Position numbers and translations under genes: made by a program
Shown: in pieces, positions 25,805 to 32,788 of the stretch
How positions within the stretch are numbered: position 1 is the first letter of the stretch
Layout of the letters: every line of letters begins with the position of its first letter
Origin: Akkermansia sp.
GTDB lineage: Bacteria > Verrucomicrobiota > Verrucomicrobiia > Verrucomicrobiales > Akkermansiaceae
Direction of reading: 5' to 3'
DNA: 64,000 nucleotides
NCBI GenBank assembly: GCA_024405415.1
Contig: JAKSOV010000002.1
Span: forward strand, 1 to 64,000
The notes under the pieces: model-generated
The model's input: the letters and a program-made list of their open reading frames with translations, nothing else
Databases searched by the model: none
What the model was told of the DNA's origin: nothing

Positions 25805-26682
25805 GGCAGGATATCGGTCGTCCGCTCAATGCCAAAGGCTTGGAGAATGTGGCGGATGTTGAAGCGGAAAACGGCTTTGTAGGTGGAGCAGTCGGGAGCG
25901 TAGCCGTCCATGATGAGCGGGTGAACCTTTGCGCCGACTTCCTTTGCCAGCACTTCCAAGGCGCGCGGACTTTCGTTGACTTCGGTGAAGATGGCGGGCA
26001 CCTTCGCGGCGCGCAACTCGCTGAGCAATCGAGCCATGGTGGCGGTGTCGCCTTCGCTCTCCTGTGCGATGCCGTTGACGGGCAGGGGCGTGAAGCCGAA
26101 CTCGCGGCAGAAGTGACAGAAGGCGGCGTGCTCCGTGACCAGCACGCGCTGTTCGGCGGGGATACGGCAGAGGAGCAGCGCGGCGTTTCGGGAGTGTGTC
26201 TCCATCTCGGCGGCATAGCAGCGGCGGAGCACGGTGTAGGTTCCGGCATGCTCGGGGTCGAGCTCCGCCAAGAGGTCGGAGAGCACGCGTGCGGCGCGCG
26301 CCATGTTGGCGGGGCTGTTCCACCAATGCGGGTCGGCGATATCCGTGCCCGGCAGGGTGACGCGGGGCAGGGTGTCGCCCAGCTCGACGACATGCACCGC
26401 GGCGGGCAGTGCCTCGCGCAGTTTGTTCAGGTAGGGCTCCGTGCCCTGACCGCAGGCGAGCAGCATATCCGCCTTCGATACGGCGGCGACGGCGGCGGGT
26501 TCAGGCGCAAAATCATGCAGCTCCCCGTTCGGAGGGAAGAGGCTGACGACCTCGACATGCTTCCCGCCGATGCGCTCTGCCATCTCCGTGAGCAGCGGGT
26601 GCAGGGTGTACACGCGCAGCGCCGCCTGTGCCGCTTGGCAACAGGCGCCCAAAAGCAGCAAACACAGCAAGAGACGGCGCAT
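25801..26682 (-). CDS. metal ABC transporter substrate-binding protein (ZnuA-like)
   Basis: 293 residues with a signal peptide (MRRLLLCLLLLGACCQAAQA). Cluster A-I family features are YTLHPLLTEMAERIGG, the ligand His in NGELHDFAPEP, a second His in DPHWWNSPANM, and a third in TEHAAFCHFCREFGF. The His-rich loop usual in zinc-specific ZnuA is missing. It heads the operon. A TATAAT box is 6 nt upstream of the ATG with no good -35, which fits a repressor-controlled promoter; no Zur operator was recognised with confidence. Confidence 0.92.
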   Translation of the reverse strand: MRRLLLCLLLLGACCQAAQAALRVYTLHPLLTEMAERIGGKHVEVVSLFPPNGELHDFAPEPAAVAAVSKADMLLACGQGTEPYLNKLREALPAAVHVVELGDTLPRVTLPGTDIADPHWWNSPANMARAARVLSDLLAELDPEHAGTYTVLRRCYAAEMETHSRNAALLLCRIPAEQRVLVTEHAAFCHFCREFGFTPLPVNGIAQESEGDTATMARLLSELRAAKVPAIFTEVNESPRALEVLAKEVGAKVHPLIMDGYAPDCSTYKAVFRFNIRHILQAFGIERTTDILP

Positions 26683-26721
26683 GAGTGCATTATAGCGGAG
26701 CTGTCAAGTGAGAGGAGGAGG

Positions 26722-26882
26722 ATAAATGGGAAATTGTCGAGGTAATTGAGAAAGGAAAAGCCCTGGCTCTCAATAAAAGCTACCGCAAACGCTTTGTGGT
26801 GCGTTTTGCCCTGCGGCGCAAGCCACACGAATTTCAATGCTCAATTCTCAATCCCCCATTTTTCTCCCCGACAAATCCTCCA
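26722..26882. repeat. divergent heptamer-array element (copy E)
   Basis: It lies between the metal operon and a lipoprotein gene. The outer ends resemble the other copies (GGGAAATTGTCG at the left, CGACAAATCCTCC at the right). The right array is a different heptamer, TCAATGC, TCAATTC, TCAATCC (26834-26854); the left shows AATTGAGAA, its inverted partner. The core has short hairpins but not the TTCTGAC stem. Confidence 0.55.
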
Positions 26883-26899
26883 TTGCTGCGCAATAATTC

Positions 26900-26927
26900 T
26901 TGATTTTGCGTAGCGTTGGCCTATAGT
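26900..26927 (+). promoter_or_regulatory. promoter of the small lipoprotein gene
   Basis: TTGATT (26900-26905), a 16-bp spacer, TATAGT (26922-26927). The ATG at 26935 follows after 7 nt, so the transcript is predicted to be leaderless. Confidence 0.7.
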
Positions 26928-26934
26928 GAAAGCG

Positions 26935-27408
26935 ATGAAGCGTTTTCCTTCCGTCCTGCTTTTGCCTCTTGTGCTGCTGACGTCCTGCAGCACCTGCTAT
27001 GACGCCCGCTTTTACAGCGACATGATCGGGCACAGCACGGAGGAGATTGTCGGTTGGCTCGGGCTGCCCTCCGAGGTGCGCTGCCGCTACGGTGTGGATG
27101 AGTATACGTGGTGTGCGGAGGAACCCTTCCACAGCACGGAGGGGTTGGAGAACCCCGTCCGCATCTTCACGGATGAGGAAGGGCTGCGCCATGTGCACTA
27201 TTATACGCCCGTGAGCGCGCAGGAGAAGGACCACGCCAAGCACGCCAGCCTCACCGTGCGCTTCTACAACGGTCAGGCCGTGGGCTTCTACACCGAGAAT
27301 GCGAAGGGCCTGTGCAATCGTTTTGTCCCGGAGTACCTGCAGGAGGCCTATGCCCACCACGACAAGACCGGGCACCCGCACCTGCGTTCGCAGGATAACG
27401 AGGAGTAA
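26935..27408 (+). CDS. small lipoprotein, possibly BamE/SmpA-like
   Basis: 157 residues from the ATG at 26935, with a lipoprotein signal (MKRFPSVLLLPLVLLTSC). The mature part has MIGHSTEEIVGWLGLPSEV and then DEYTWCAEE, which resembles the SmpA/BamE pattern of a helix with an LGxP turn followed by a strand pair, but no strong signature. A GTG at 26926 is also in frame but falls inside the promoter region. The gene converges on dnaA. Function is unknown. Confidence 0.78.
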   Translation: MKRFPSVLLLPLVLLTSCSTCYDARFYSDMIGHSTEEIVGWLGLPSEVRCRYGVDEYTWCAEEPFHSTEGLENPVRIFTDEEGLRHVHYYTPVSAQEKDHAKHASLTVRFYNGQAVGFYTENAKGLCNRFVPEYLQEAYAHHDKTGHPHLRSQDNEE

Positions 27409-27430
27409 AAATTCTCAGAGAAGCTTTTTC

Positions 27431-27457
27431 AGCTCGCCTCTCGGGGCGGGCTTTTTT
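27431..27457. terminator. terminator between the lipoprotein gene and dnaA
   Basis: AGCTCGCC and GGCGGGCT pair (one G-U pair) around TCTCGG and are followed by TTTTTTG. It serves the plus-strand gene; dnaA ends just beyond on the minus strand. Confidence 0.75.
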
Positions 27458-27477
27458 GTTGCCCTATAAGGCGCGTC

Positions 27478-28872
27478 TCAGGCAAGGGCGGCGGAGAGGC
27501 GGCTGATGCAGTCGCGCAGCTCGGCATCCTCGGCCATTTTAGCTTCGATGGTGCGCTCGGCGTGCAGCACGGTGCCGTGGTCACGACCGCCGAAGGCGGC
27601 GCCGACGTCTTGGAGTGAGCGTTCCGTGTGCTTGCGGGCCAGGTACATGGCAATCTGGCGCGGGTGGGCAATGGCAGCCGTGCGGCGGCGACCGTTGATG
27701 TCCGACACTTTCACCTTGAACTCTTCGGCGACGCGTTGCTGGATGACCTCGATGGAGATGCTCTCGCCGCGCTTCTGGCGCAGCAGGTCGCCGAGCTGAG
27801 CGCGAGCATCGGCCACACTCAGGCGGCGCCGGCAGAAGGTGGCAAAGGTTGTCAGGCGCACGAGCGCGCCCTCCAGCGCACGCACGGAATGTGTGATATT
27901 CTTGGCGAGGAAGTCCACCACCTCGGGGGAGATGAGGTCGCTCTTCCACTGCTTGAGCTTCTTGCGCAGGATAGCCACACGGGTTTCGTAGTCCGGCGGC
28001 AGGATGGAAACCGTCAGTCCCTGCTCAAAGCGGGAAATGAGGCGCTCATCCATGTTGGTGATGTTGCCGGCGGGGCAATCGGCGGAGAGCACAATCTGTT
28101 TGCCGCTCTCGAAGAGGGCGTTGAAGGTGTGGAAAAACTCCTCCTGCGTGCGGCCTGCACGGGCGAGGAACTGCACGTCATCAATAAGCAGCACGTCCGC
28201 GCGGCGGTATTTGCGGCGGAAGGCATTGAGCGCATCCCCGCGGCGGCTCAGTGCGTCGATGTAGTCGTTCACGAAGGTCTCGCTGGTGAGGTAGAGCACC
28301 TGCGTGTTGTCGTCCTCCTCGCGGATGGCGTTGCCGATGGCTTGCAGCAGGTGGGTTTTACCGAGACCGGATTCACCGTGAATAAAGAGGGGGTTGTAAA
28401 GCTCGCCTGCATGCCGGGCTACGGTGGTGGCAGCAGCGTAGGCAAAGTTGTTGGACGAGCCGACGATGAAGCTGTCGAAGCTGTAATCGGTGTTGAGGCC
28501 GCTGTTGAGGGGCTTCTTGCGGCGAGGGGCAGCCTGGCGGCGTGCCTTGGCGGCGCTCGGTCGGTTCTCTGCCTGTTCGGGGACGGCGGGTTCTGCCTGT
28601 TCGGGCGCGCTGCCTTCCTCGATGAACTCGATGCGGCGGGCAGCCTGCAGCACGCGGCTGGTGGCCATGGTCAGCACGTCGCCGTAGTTGATTTCCACCC
28701 ACTCAATCATCATCTCTGCGGGGTAGGTGAGCGTCAGCACCGTGCCGTTATCCGCCGTGAGCGAGAGCTGAGAGAAAATCGTCTCCATGGTGTCGGCACT
28801 CACGCCGCAGCGGGTGCGCAAATCCTCGAGGATTTGCTCCCAAATTGCGTTCATGTCTGCCGTGGTTGCCAT
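27478..28872 (-). CDS. dnaA: chromosomal replication initiator protein DnaA
   Basis: AAA+ initiator that melts the origin. The 464 residues start with the helicase-recruiting domain (MNAIWEQILEDL). An Ala/Pro/Arg linker (about 90-125) comes next. The AAA+ core has Walker A GESGLGKTHLLQAIGN and Walker B LLIDDVQFL. The C-terminal DNA-binding domain is intact (AIAHPRQIAMYLARKHTERS, FGGRDHGTVLHAERTIE). No dnaN follows; the downstream neighbour is a convergent lipoprotein gene. Confidence 0.97.
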   Translation of the reverse strand: MATTADMNAIWEQILEDLRTRCGVSADTMETIFSQLSLTADNGTVLTLTYPAEMMIEWVEINYGDVLTMATSRVLQAARRIEFIEEGSAPEQAEPAVPEQAENRPSAAKARRQAAPRRKKPLNSGLNTDYSFDSFIVGSSNNFAYAAATTVARHAGELYNPLFIHGESGLGKTHLLQAIGNAIREEDDNTQVLYLTSETFVNDYIDALSRRGDALNAFRRKYRRADVLLIDDVQFLARAGRTQEEFFHTFNALFESGKQIVLSADCPAGNITNMDERLISRFEQGLTVSILPPDYETRVAILRKKLKQWKSDLISPEVVDFLAKNITHSVRALEGALVRLTTFATFCRRRLSVADARAQLGDLLRQKRGESISIEVIQQRVAEEFKVKVSDINGRRRTAAIAHPRQIAMYLARKHTERSLQDVGAAFGGRDHGTVLHAERTIEAKMAEDAELRDCISRLSAALA

Positions 28873-29252
28873 ATGCGTTCGTTCTGCTCAGTGGTGTTCT
28901 CTCTCCGTCCTTCCGTCGGGAAGGGGTAGGGAGGTGTGTGGGGAGGAATATGCCACGCCTCTCCCCTTTGCGAAAGAATTTTTTGCGCCTGTTTCTGCTG
29001 CCCCCTCCCTCGCCCTTTGTTCCATGGGGGTTCCACACGATAAAAAAAATATGTTCGCCGCAGAGGTGATTAGTTAAGCTTTCTTGATAGTTATGTGGGT
29101 ATCGGGAGAGCGACAGGAAATTTCCGTGGAACATTTTTTAAACATTCGTAAAGCGTTTATTATAAGCATGTTGAACTATTTTTGAATAAAGGTTGAAGAA
29201 GTCAAAAAGAGTCGGGAGGTCTTGAAAATCAAGGAGGTGGGAGAGGCCGCAA
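28873..29252. other. dnaA-upstream intergenic region, possible replication origin
   Basis: A 380-bp stretch without a gene between thiL and dnaA. The part at about 29035-29220 is much richer in A and T than the rest of the window (runs GATAAAAAAAATATG and ACATTTTTTAAACATTCG) and could be an unwinding region. No clear TTATCCACA box was found; only loose matches such as TTCCACACG. An origin is therefore only a suggestion from location and composition. Confidence 0.3.
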
Positions 29253-30140
29253 TCAGGCCTTGAAGTGCTGCCAACCGCAGCGCAGCGACTCCCCTTGTGC
29301 GGGCGTTGTAAGCTCGCCGATGCAGTGCATGGCGACGGGCAGATTCAGCTCATGCAACGCGCGCTCCGCAGCGGCGGGTAGTGCCATCAACAGTTCATAA
29401 TCCTCCCCGTCGCTGATAGCTTGGGCGGGGGTGCAGCCCTCGCGGCAAGGCAAGGCTGATTCGTCAAGCCGGAACCCGCAGCGGGACGCCGCCGCCAGAC
29501 GCGGCAAATCCGTTCCGAGTCCGTCCGAGAGATCCATCATGGCCGAGGGGCGCGCCGCACTGCCCGCCAACAGACGGCCCAAACCGACCCTCGGTTCAAA
29601 GTTCAGGTGCCATTCCGAGGCGAAGGAGCCGCCCAGCAGCCCGCTGACGTAGAGTTTATCCCCCGGGCGGCCTCCGCTGCGCAAGACGGCCTTGCCGCGC
29701 TCTACGCGGCCCGTGAGCGCGATATTGAGCACCAGCCCGTCCTGCGGCAGGGCCGAGGTCTCTCCGCCCGCTACAGATACGCCGTAGCGCGTTGCCAGCT
29801 CGTTGAGCCCGCGGTAAATGCCCTCGATGAGCGAGACGGGGCGGGAGCGGTGCGCCAGCACCGTCACCAGCGCGTGCTCCGGGATGCCGCCCATGGCGGC
29901 GATGTCCGACAACGCGCGAGCGAGCGCTTTGCGGCCGATGCGCTCGGGCTCTGTGTCGGGGAGAAAGTGCATATTCTCCACCACGACGTCGGTCTTGAGC
30001 AGGGTGTCCCATTGCGCGTCGCGCGCCGTTACGGCGCAGTCGTCCCCCGGGCCGACCAGAAGAGCTTCATTAGTCGGCAAATTGCGGAGCAGGCGCGCCA
30101 GCAGCGCATCCTCTCCGAGCGCGGAGAGCGAATCGGGCAT
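29253..30140 (-). CDS. thiL: thiamine-phosphate kinase ThiL
   Basis: Phosphorylates thiamine monophosphate to thiamine diphosphate. The protein is 295 residues from the ATG at 30140. The family motifs are LLVGPGDDCAV, TDVVVENMHF (metal-binding Asp), ALSDIAAMGGIP, GGETSAL and MMDLSDGLGTDLPRLA. An upstream in-frame start (30332) lies within the CPBP gene and would add a low-complexity leader, so it is not used. The upstream gene ends 13 bp before, and the two are probably co-transcribed. Confidence 0.95.
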   Translation of the reverse strand: MPDSLSALGEDALLARLLRNLPTNEALLVGPGDDCAVTARDAQWDTLLKTDVVVENMHFLPDTEPERIGRKALARALSDIAAMGGIPEHALVTVLAHRSRPVSLIEGIYRGLNELATRYGVSVAGGETSALPQDGLVLNIALTGRVERGKAVLRSGGRPGDKLYVSGLLGGSFASEWHLNFEPRVGLGRLLAGSAARPSAMMDLSDGLGTDLPRLAAASRCGFRLDESALPCREGCTPAQAISDGEDYELLMALPAAAERALHELNLPVAMHCIGELTTPAQGESLRCGWQHFKA

Positions 30141-30153
30141 GAATAGCGGAAAA

Positions 30154-30981
30154 TCAGAGAGCGTGTTGCACGGTTTCGGGCAGGTAGGGCATGAGCAGGA
30201 TGAAAAGCACGCTGAGCGAGTTGAAGACGGCGTGCACGGCCATGGGCACCCACAGGGTCTTGCTGCGCTCGTAGATGATGCACTGCACAATCCCGAAGAA
30301 GGCCAGGGGCAGGAACTGCACGAGCGAGGCATGGATGGCGCCGAACAGCACGCCCGTGGTCAGCGTCGCTGCCCACACACCCGCGCGCTGGCGCAGGATG
30401 TTGTACACAAAGCCGCGGAAGCAGACTTCCTCCCCGATTGGGGCCATAATGATAGCCGCTGCGGCCAGCACGAGGCGCTGGGCTGTATTGCCGTCCATCA
30501 TGCTTTGCACGACGTCCTGCTGCTCGGGGCAGTTCGTGAGCTGCATGATGAGCGTATCGACATGCAGCGCCGTGAGCAGACAGCTGAAGAGCAAAATCAC
30601 CCCCACCGATGCAAGCACCATGCGGACACCGCGACCGAGGCCGATACCGGTCCCCTCCCGCTTAGGGAGCAGAGCAAAGCGCACGACCATGGGCACGTAG
30701 AGCAGCGTTTGCAGCAGCATGGAGAGCAGCAGACTGCGCGCGGAAAGGGTCTGCATCGGCCCCTCCTCCCCGGCGCTCATCGGCAGGGTGCTCGCCAGGC
30801 TGCCCACAAAAACGGTCACAAAGATGGCGGTGTAGAGCGCATCCCACACCGTCGGGAAGGGGTTGTTCGCCAAGAAGGGAACGGCCGGCTGTGAGCGGCG
30901 GCCGAAGGCATACACGCCGTAGCTGAGCAGCAGTGAGCCGGCGAGCAGTATCATGACCAGCTGGACGTAGAACGGGGGCAT
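30154..30981 (-). CDS. CPBP-family intramembrane metalloprotease
   Basis: 275-residue membrane protein with about eight helices. The CPBP/Abi motifs are present: GEEVCFRGF (the EExxxR motif), FGAIHASLVQF (FxxxH) and MAVHAVFN (HxxxN). These form the intramembrane metal active site of Rce1-type proteases; bacterial substrates are mostly unknown. TATCAT is 6 nt upstream of the ATG on the minus strand. The gene precedes thiL by 13 bp, with no obvious functional link. Confidence 0.9.
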   Translation of the reverse strand: MPPFYVQLVMILLAGSLLLSYGVYAFGRRSQPAVPFLANNPFPTVWDALYTAIFVTVFVGSLASTLPMSAGEEGPMQTLSARSLLLSMLLQTLLYVPMVVRFALLPKREGTGIGLGRGVRMVLASVGVILLFSCLLTALHVDTLIMQLTNCPEQQDVVQSMMDGNTAQRLVLAAAAIIMAPIGEEVCFRGFVYNILRQRAGVWAATLTTGVLFGAIHASLVQFLPLAFFGIVQCIIYERSKTLWVPMAVHAVFNSLSVLFILLMPYLPETVQHAL

Positions 30982-31027
30982 AGGTGTATGATAGCAGAAA
31001 ACGAACCGAGTGAAAAGGGCTTATCCG

Positions 31028-31597
31028 TCAGGAATAGGCAACGGCGCCCGAATAGCCCTCCGCCGGGCGGAAGAGTTGCACGTGCGGCGCTCCGTCAAAG
31101 AGGGGGCGGATGCGGCCGCTGTCGTAGATGAAGGGATAGCGGCGGGCGTTAAAAATGCTGTCGCCCGCCCATTTGACCAGCGCCTCTGCCGTGCACCAGC
31201 AGTCAAAGAACTCCTGAGGCGGGAAGCCGAAGAGCTCCAGCGCCGCCAGCTGCTCCTCGCTGAGGATGCGCTGCGCCACGCTGCGCAGGTGTGCTACGTT
31301 GCGGTGCTCCTGGATATCCACGCCCACCTCCGCGCCGTGGAAAGCTATGCAGAGCAGCTCGCCCGAGTGGCTGAGGTTGAAAAAATGCCCCTCGCACAAC
31401 GGCTTGCCCGATGCGCCGTAGGTGAAATGAATTTTTCCCGCGTCACAGCCCGCCCTCAGCGCCAGCTCGCGCTTGAGCCGGCAGCGCGCACGCAGATAGC
31501 TCTCACCGCGGGCGGCATAGGCTCGCCGCTCCTCGGCGTCGAGCAGCGACTCCTCGCCCGCGGGCAGCTCATCTGTACGGAAAAGCAGGTAATCCAT
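31028..31597 (-). CDS. 4'-phosphopantetheinyl transferase superfamily protein
   Basis: Transfers phosphopantetheine from CoA to carrier proteins. The protein is 189 residues from the ATG at 31597, an Sfp-like size. The two motifs are GVDIQEHRN (Mg-binding Asp) and WCTAEALVKWAG (WxxKEAxxK, with Ala at the first Lys). PhFNLSHSGELLC-type region FFNLSHSGELLCIAF is also typical. The promoter TTGACT-17-TAGGCT lies upstream on the minus strand. No polyketide or peptide synthase genes are nearby. Confidence 0.88.
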   Translation of the reverse strand: MDYLLFRTDELPAGEESLLDAEERRAYAARGESYLRARCRLKRELALRAGCDAGKIHFTYGASGKPLCEGHFFNLSHSGELLCIAFHGAEVGVDIQEHRNVAHLRSVAQRILSEEQLAALELFGFPPQEFFDCWCTAEALVKWAGDSIFNARRYPFIYDSGRIRPLFDGAPHVQLFRPAEGYSGAVAYS

Positions 31598-31666
31598 AGC
31601 CGTTGCCGCAAGCCTAGCAGAGTAGCGGGGCGGAGTCAAGGCCGCAGCGCGCCGCCGTTTTTGCTC

Positions 31667-31695
31667 TTGCCTGTCAGCGCAAAGCGCGCTAGAAT
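31667..31695 (+). promoter_or_regulatory. tatA promoter
   Basis: TTGCCT (31667-31672), a 17-bp spacer, TAGAAT (31690-31695), and the ATG at 31702 after 6 nt. A leaderless mRNA is predicted. Confidence 0.7.
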
Positions 31696-31701
31696 GCCGC
31701 C

Positions 31702-31905
31702 ATGATTTTCTCGCTCGCCTATCTCGGTTCTCCCGCGCAATGGATGGTGCTTATTTTGGCCTGTCTGGTGATTTTCGGTGCCAAGCGCCTCCCCGAGCTG
31801 GCCCGCACGCTCGGCAAGGCTGTCGGCGAGTTCGGCAAGGCCCGCCGCGAGTTCGAATCCGCCCTCAAAGAAGCCGCCGAGGAGAAGAAGGAAAATCGCG
31901 AATAA
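31702..31905 (+). CDS. tatA: Sec-independent protein translocase TatA/TatE
   Basis: 67 residues. A short N-terminus and one membrane helix (about 12-26) are followed by the amphipathic signature FGAKRLPELARTLGKAVGEFGKA and a charged C-terminal tail. The size and the FGxKRLPELxR motif are typical of TatA/E and too short for TatB. TatA multimers form the pore for folded proteins delivered by TatC, which is not in the window. Confidence 0.94.
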   Translation: MIFSLAYLGSPAQWMVLILACLVIFGAKRLPELARTLGKAVGEFGKARREFESALKEAAEEKKENRE

Positions 31906-32010
31906 TGGCGCGGCGCAGCTGCGCGGAATTTAAGGCGCTATTCTGACGGAACATCAGAATAGCAACGTGGGGATTACGCGGCAACGCCGCGCAGGGGCGA
32001 GAGCGTTTTT
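31906..32010. repeat. core-only relative of the heptamer-array elements (copy F)
   Basis: After tatA come GCGCAGCTGCGC (31913-31924), a hairpin GCTATTCTGA/TCAGAATAGC with loop CGGAACA (31935-31961), and GCGGC-AAC-GCCGC (31976-31988). The order of a GC-rich hairpin, a TTCTGA hairpin and a GC-rich hairpin equals the core of copies C and D. No heptamer array is present on either side. Confidence 0.55.
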
Positions 32011-32030
32011 CCGCGTATAGGGCGGCGGGG

Positions 32031-32471
32031 TCAGATGTAATCGCAGTAAACGCTGTCGCCGGGCTTGCCTTGGGCGAGATCAGCGAGGTTGGTGCGGGTG
32101 AGGTAGTCCCGAATCACGGTATTCAGACCGACCCACAGAGGGAGCGTGGCACATTGCGCGGCCAGCTCGCAGCCCGGTGGGTTTTGCGTGAGGCAGGCCA
32201 CGGGGGCCATGCTGCCCTCCGCCGCGTTGAGAATCTCGTAGACGCTGTACTCTGACGCTGCGCGGGCCAAGCGATAGCCGCCGGACTTGCCGCGAACACT
32301 CAACACCAGTTTTGCGCGCAGCAGGATGGACATGATGCTCTCCATGTATTTCTGCGTGATGTGCTGGCGTTCCGCAATATCGTGCAGGGAAACAGGCTCG
32401 CAGCCCTCCTGGCGCGCCAAATCCAGCATAATACGCAGCGCATAGCGTCCCTTGGTGGAAATCCTCATCAT
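32031..32471 (-). CDS. Rrf2-family transcriptional regulator
   Basis: 146 residues. The winged helix starts MRISTKGRYALRIMLDLA and continues SLHDIAERQHITQKYMESI, the family pattern. Three cysteines, Cys93, Cys101 and Cys107 (ACLTQNPPGCELAAQC), are spaced 7 and 5 apart, close to IscR-type iron-sulfur ligands (5 and 5), so cluster binding is likely but not certain. The promoter TTGACA-16-TAAAAT ends 9 nt before the first of two adjacent ATG codons. No isc or suf genes are near. Confidence 0.92.
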   Translation of the reverse strand: MMRISTKGRYALRIMLDLARQEGCEPVSLHDIAERQHITQKYMESIMSILLRAKLVLSVRGKSGGYRLARAASEYSVYEILNAAEGSMAPVACLTQNPPGCELAAQCATLPLWVGLNTVIRDYLTRTNLADLAQGKPGDSVYCDYI

Positions 32472-32480
32472 GTCGCTCTC

Positions 32481-32508
32481 ATTTTAGCAGGGGCGGCGGA
32501 CTTGTCAA
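32481..32508 (-). promoter_or_regulatory. promoter of the Rrf2 regulator
   Basis: On the minus strand TTGACA (32508-32503), a 16-bp spacer, TAAAAT (32486-32481), then 9 nt to the first ATG. No separate operator dyad was recognised. Confidence 0.7.
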
Positions 32509-32543
32509 CGCATTTCCTTGTGTGGTGGTAGGAAATAAATTCC

Positions 32544-32585
32544 GTACCCCACATTGTACCCCATTTTGTACCCCCCACTCGTACG
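32544..32585. repeat. 12-bp GTACCCC direct repeats downstream of tRNA-Leu
   Basis: GTACCCCACATT, GTACCCCATTTT and GTACCCCCCACT follow each other, then CGTACG. They sit about 12 bp beyond the tRNA-Leu terminator. Repeats of this kind occur at attachment sites of integrases that use tRNA 3' ends, but no integrase is present. Confidence 0.55.
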
Positions 32586-32596
32586 AACGGTAATGC

Positions 32597-32634
32597 AAAA
32601 GCCTTGGAAAATCTGCATTTTCCAAGGCTTTTTG
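32597..32634 (-). terminator. terminator of tRNA-Leu
   Basis: AAAGCCTTGGAAAA and TTTTCCAAGGCTTT pair around TCTGCA; on the minus strand the stem continues into a T-run. It is 24 nt after the tRNA. Confidence 0.85.
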
Positions 32635-32657
32635 ATGTGCACCGACGGTGCAGCTCC

Positions 32658-32740
32658 TACCACAGACGGGACTCGAACCCGTACAGCCCGAAAGCCGGGA
32701 GATTTTAAGTCTCCTGCGTCTACCATTCCGCCACTGTGGC
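32658..32740 (-). tRNA. tRNA-Leu (anticodon UAA)
   Basis: 83 nt on the minus strand. Acceptor arms GCCACAG and CTGTGGT, with A as discriminator. The anticodon stem GGAGA/TCTCC encloses CTTAAAA, giving UAA. The long variable arm CGGCTTTCGGGCTGT marks a class II tRNA, and the T-arm is CGGGTTCGAGTCCCG. The first acceptor pair is G-U, slightly unusual. Confidence 0.95.
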
Positions 32741-32788
32741 GTTGCGTGCGCTCATTCAAACATAGTTTGCGCGCGCACGCAAGGAAAA

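Noticed and set aside
26683-26720. A Zur operator in front of the metal operon
   Set aside because: The only candidate, TATAAT with a partial dyad, is explained by the -10 box.
29225-29245. AAGGAGGTG as a Shine-Dalgarno sequence
   Set aside because: It is on the plus strand after thiL, where no plus-strand gene starts.
32541-32760. A genomic island at tRNA-Leu
   Set aside because: Only the repeats are there; no integrase, no foreign genes and no second copy of the tRNA end were found.
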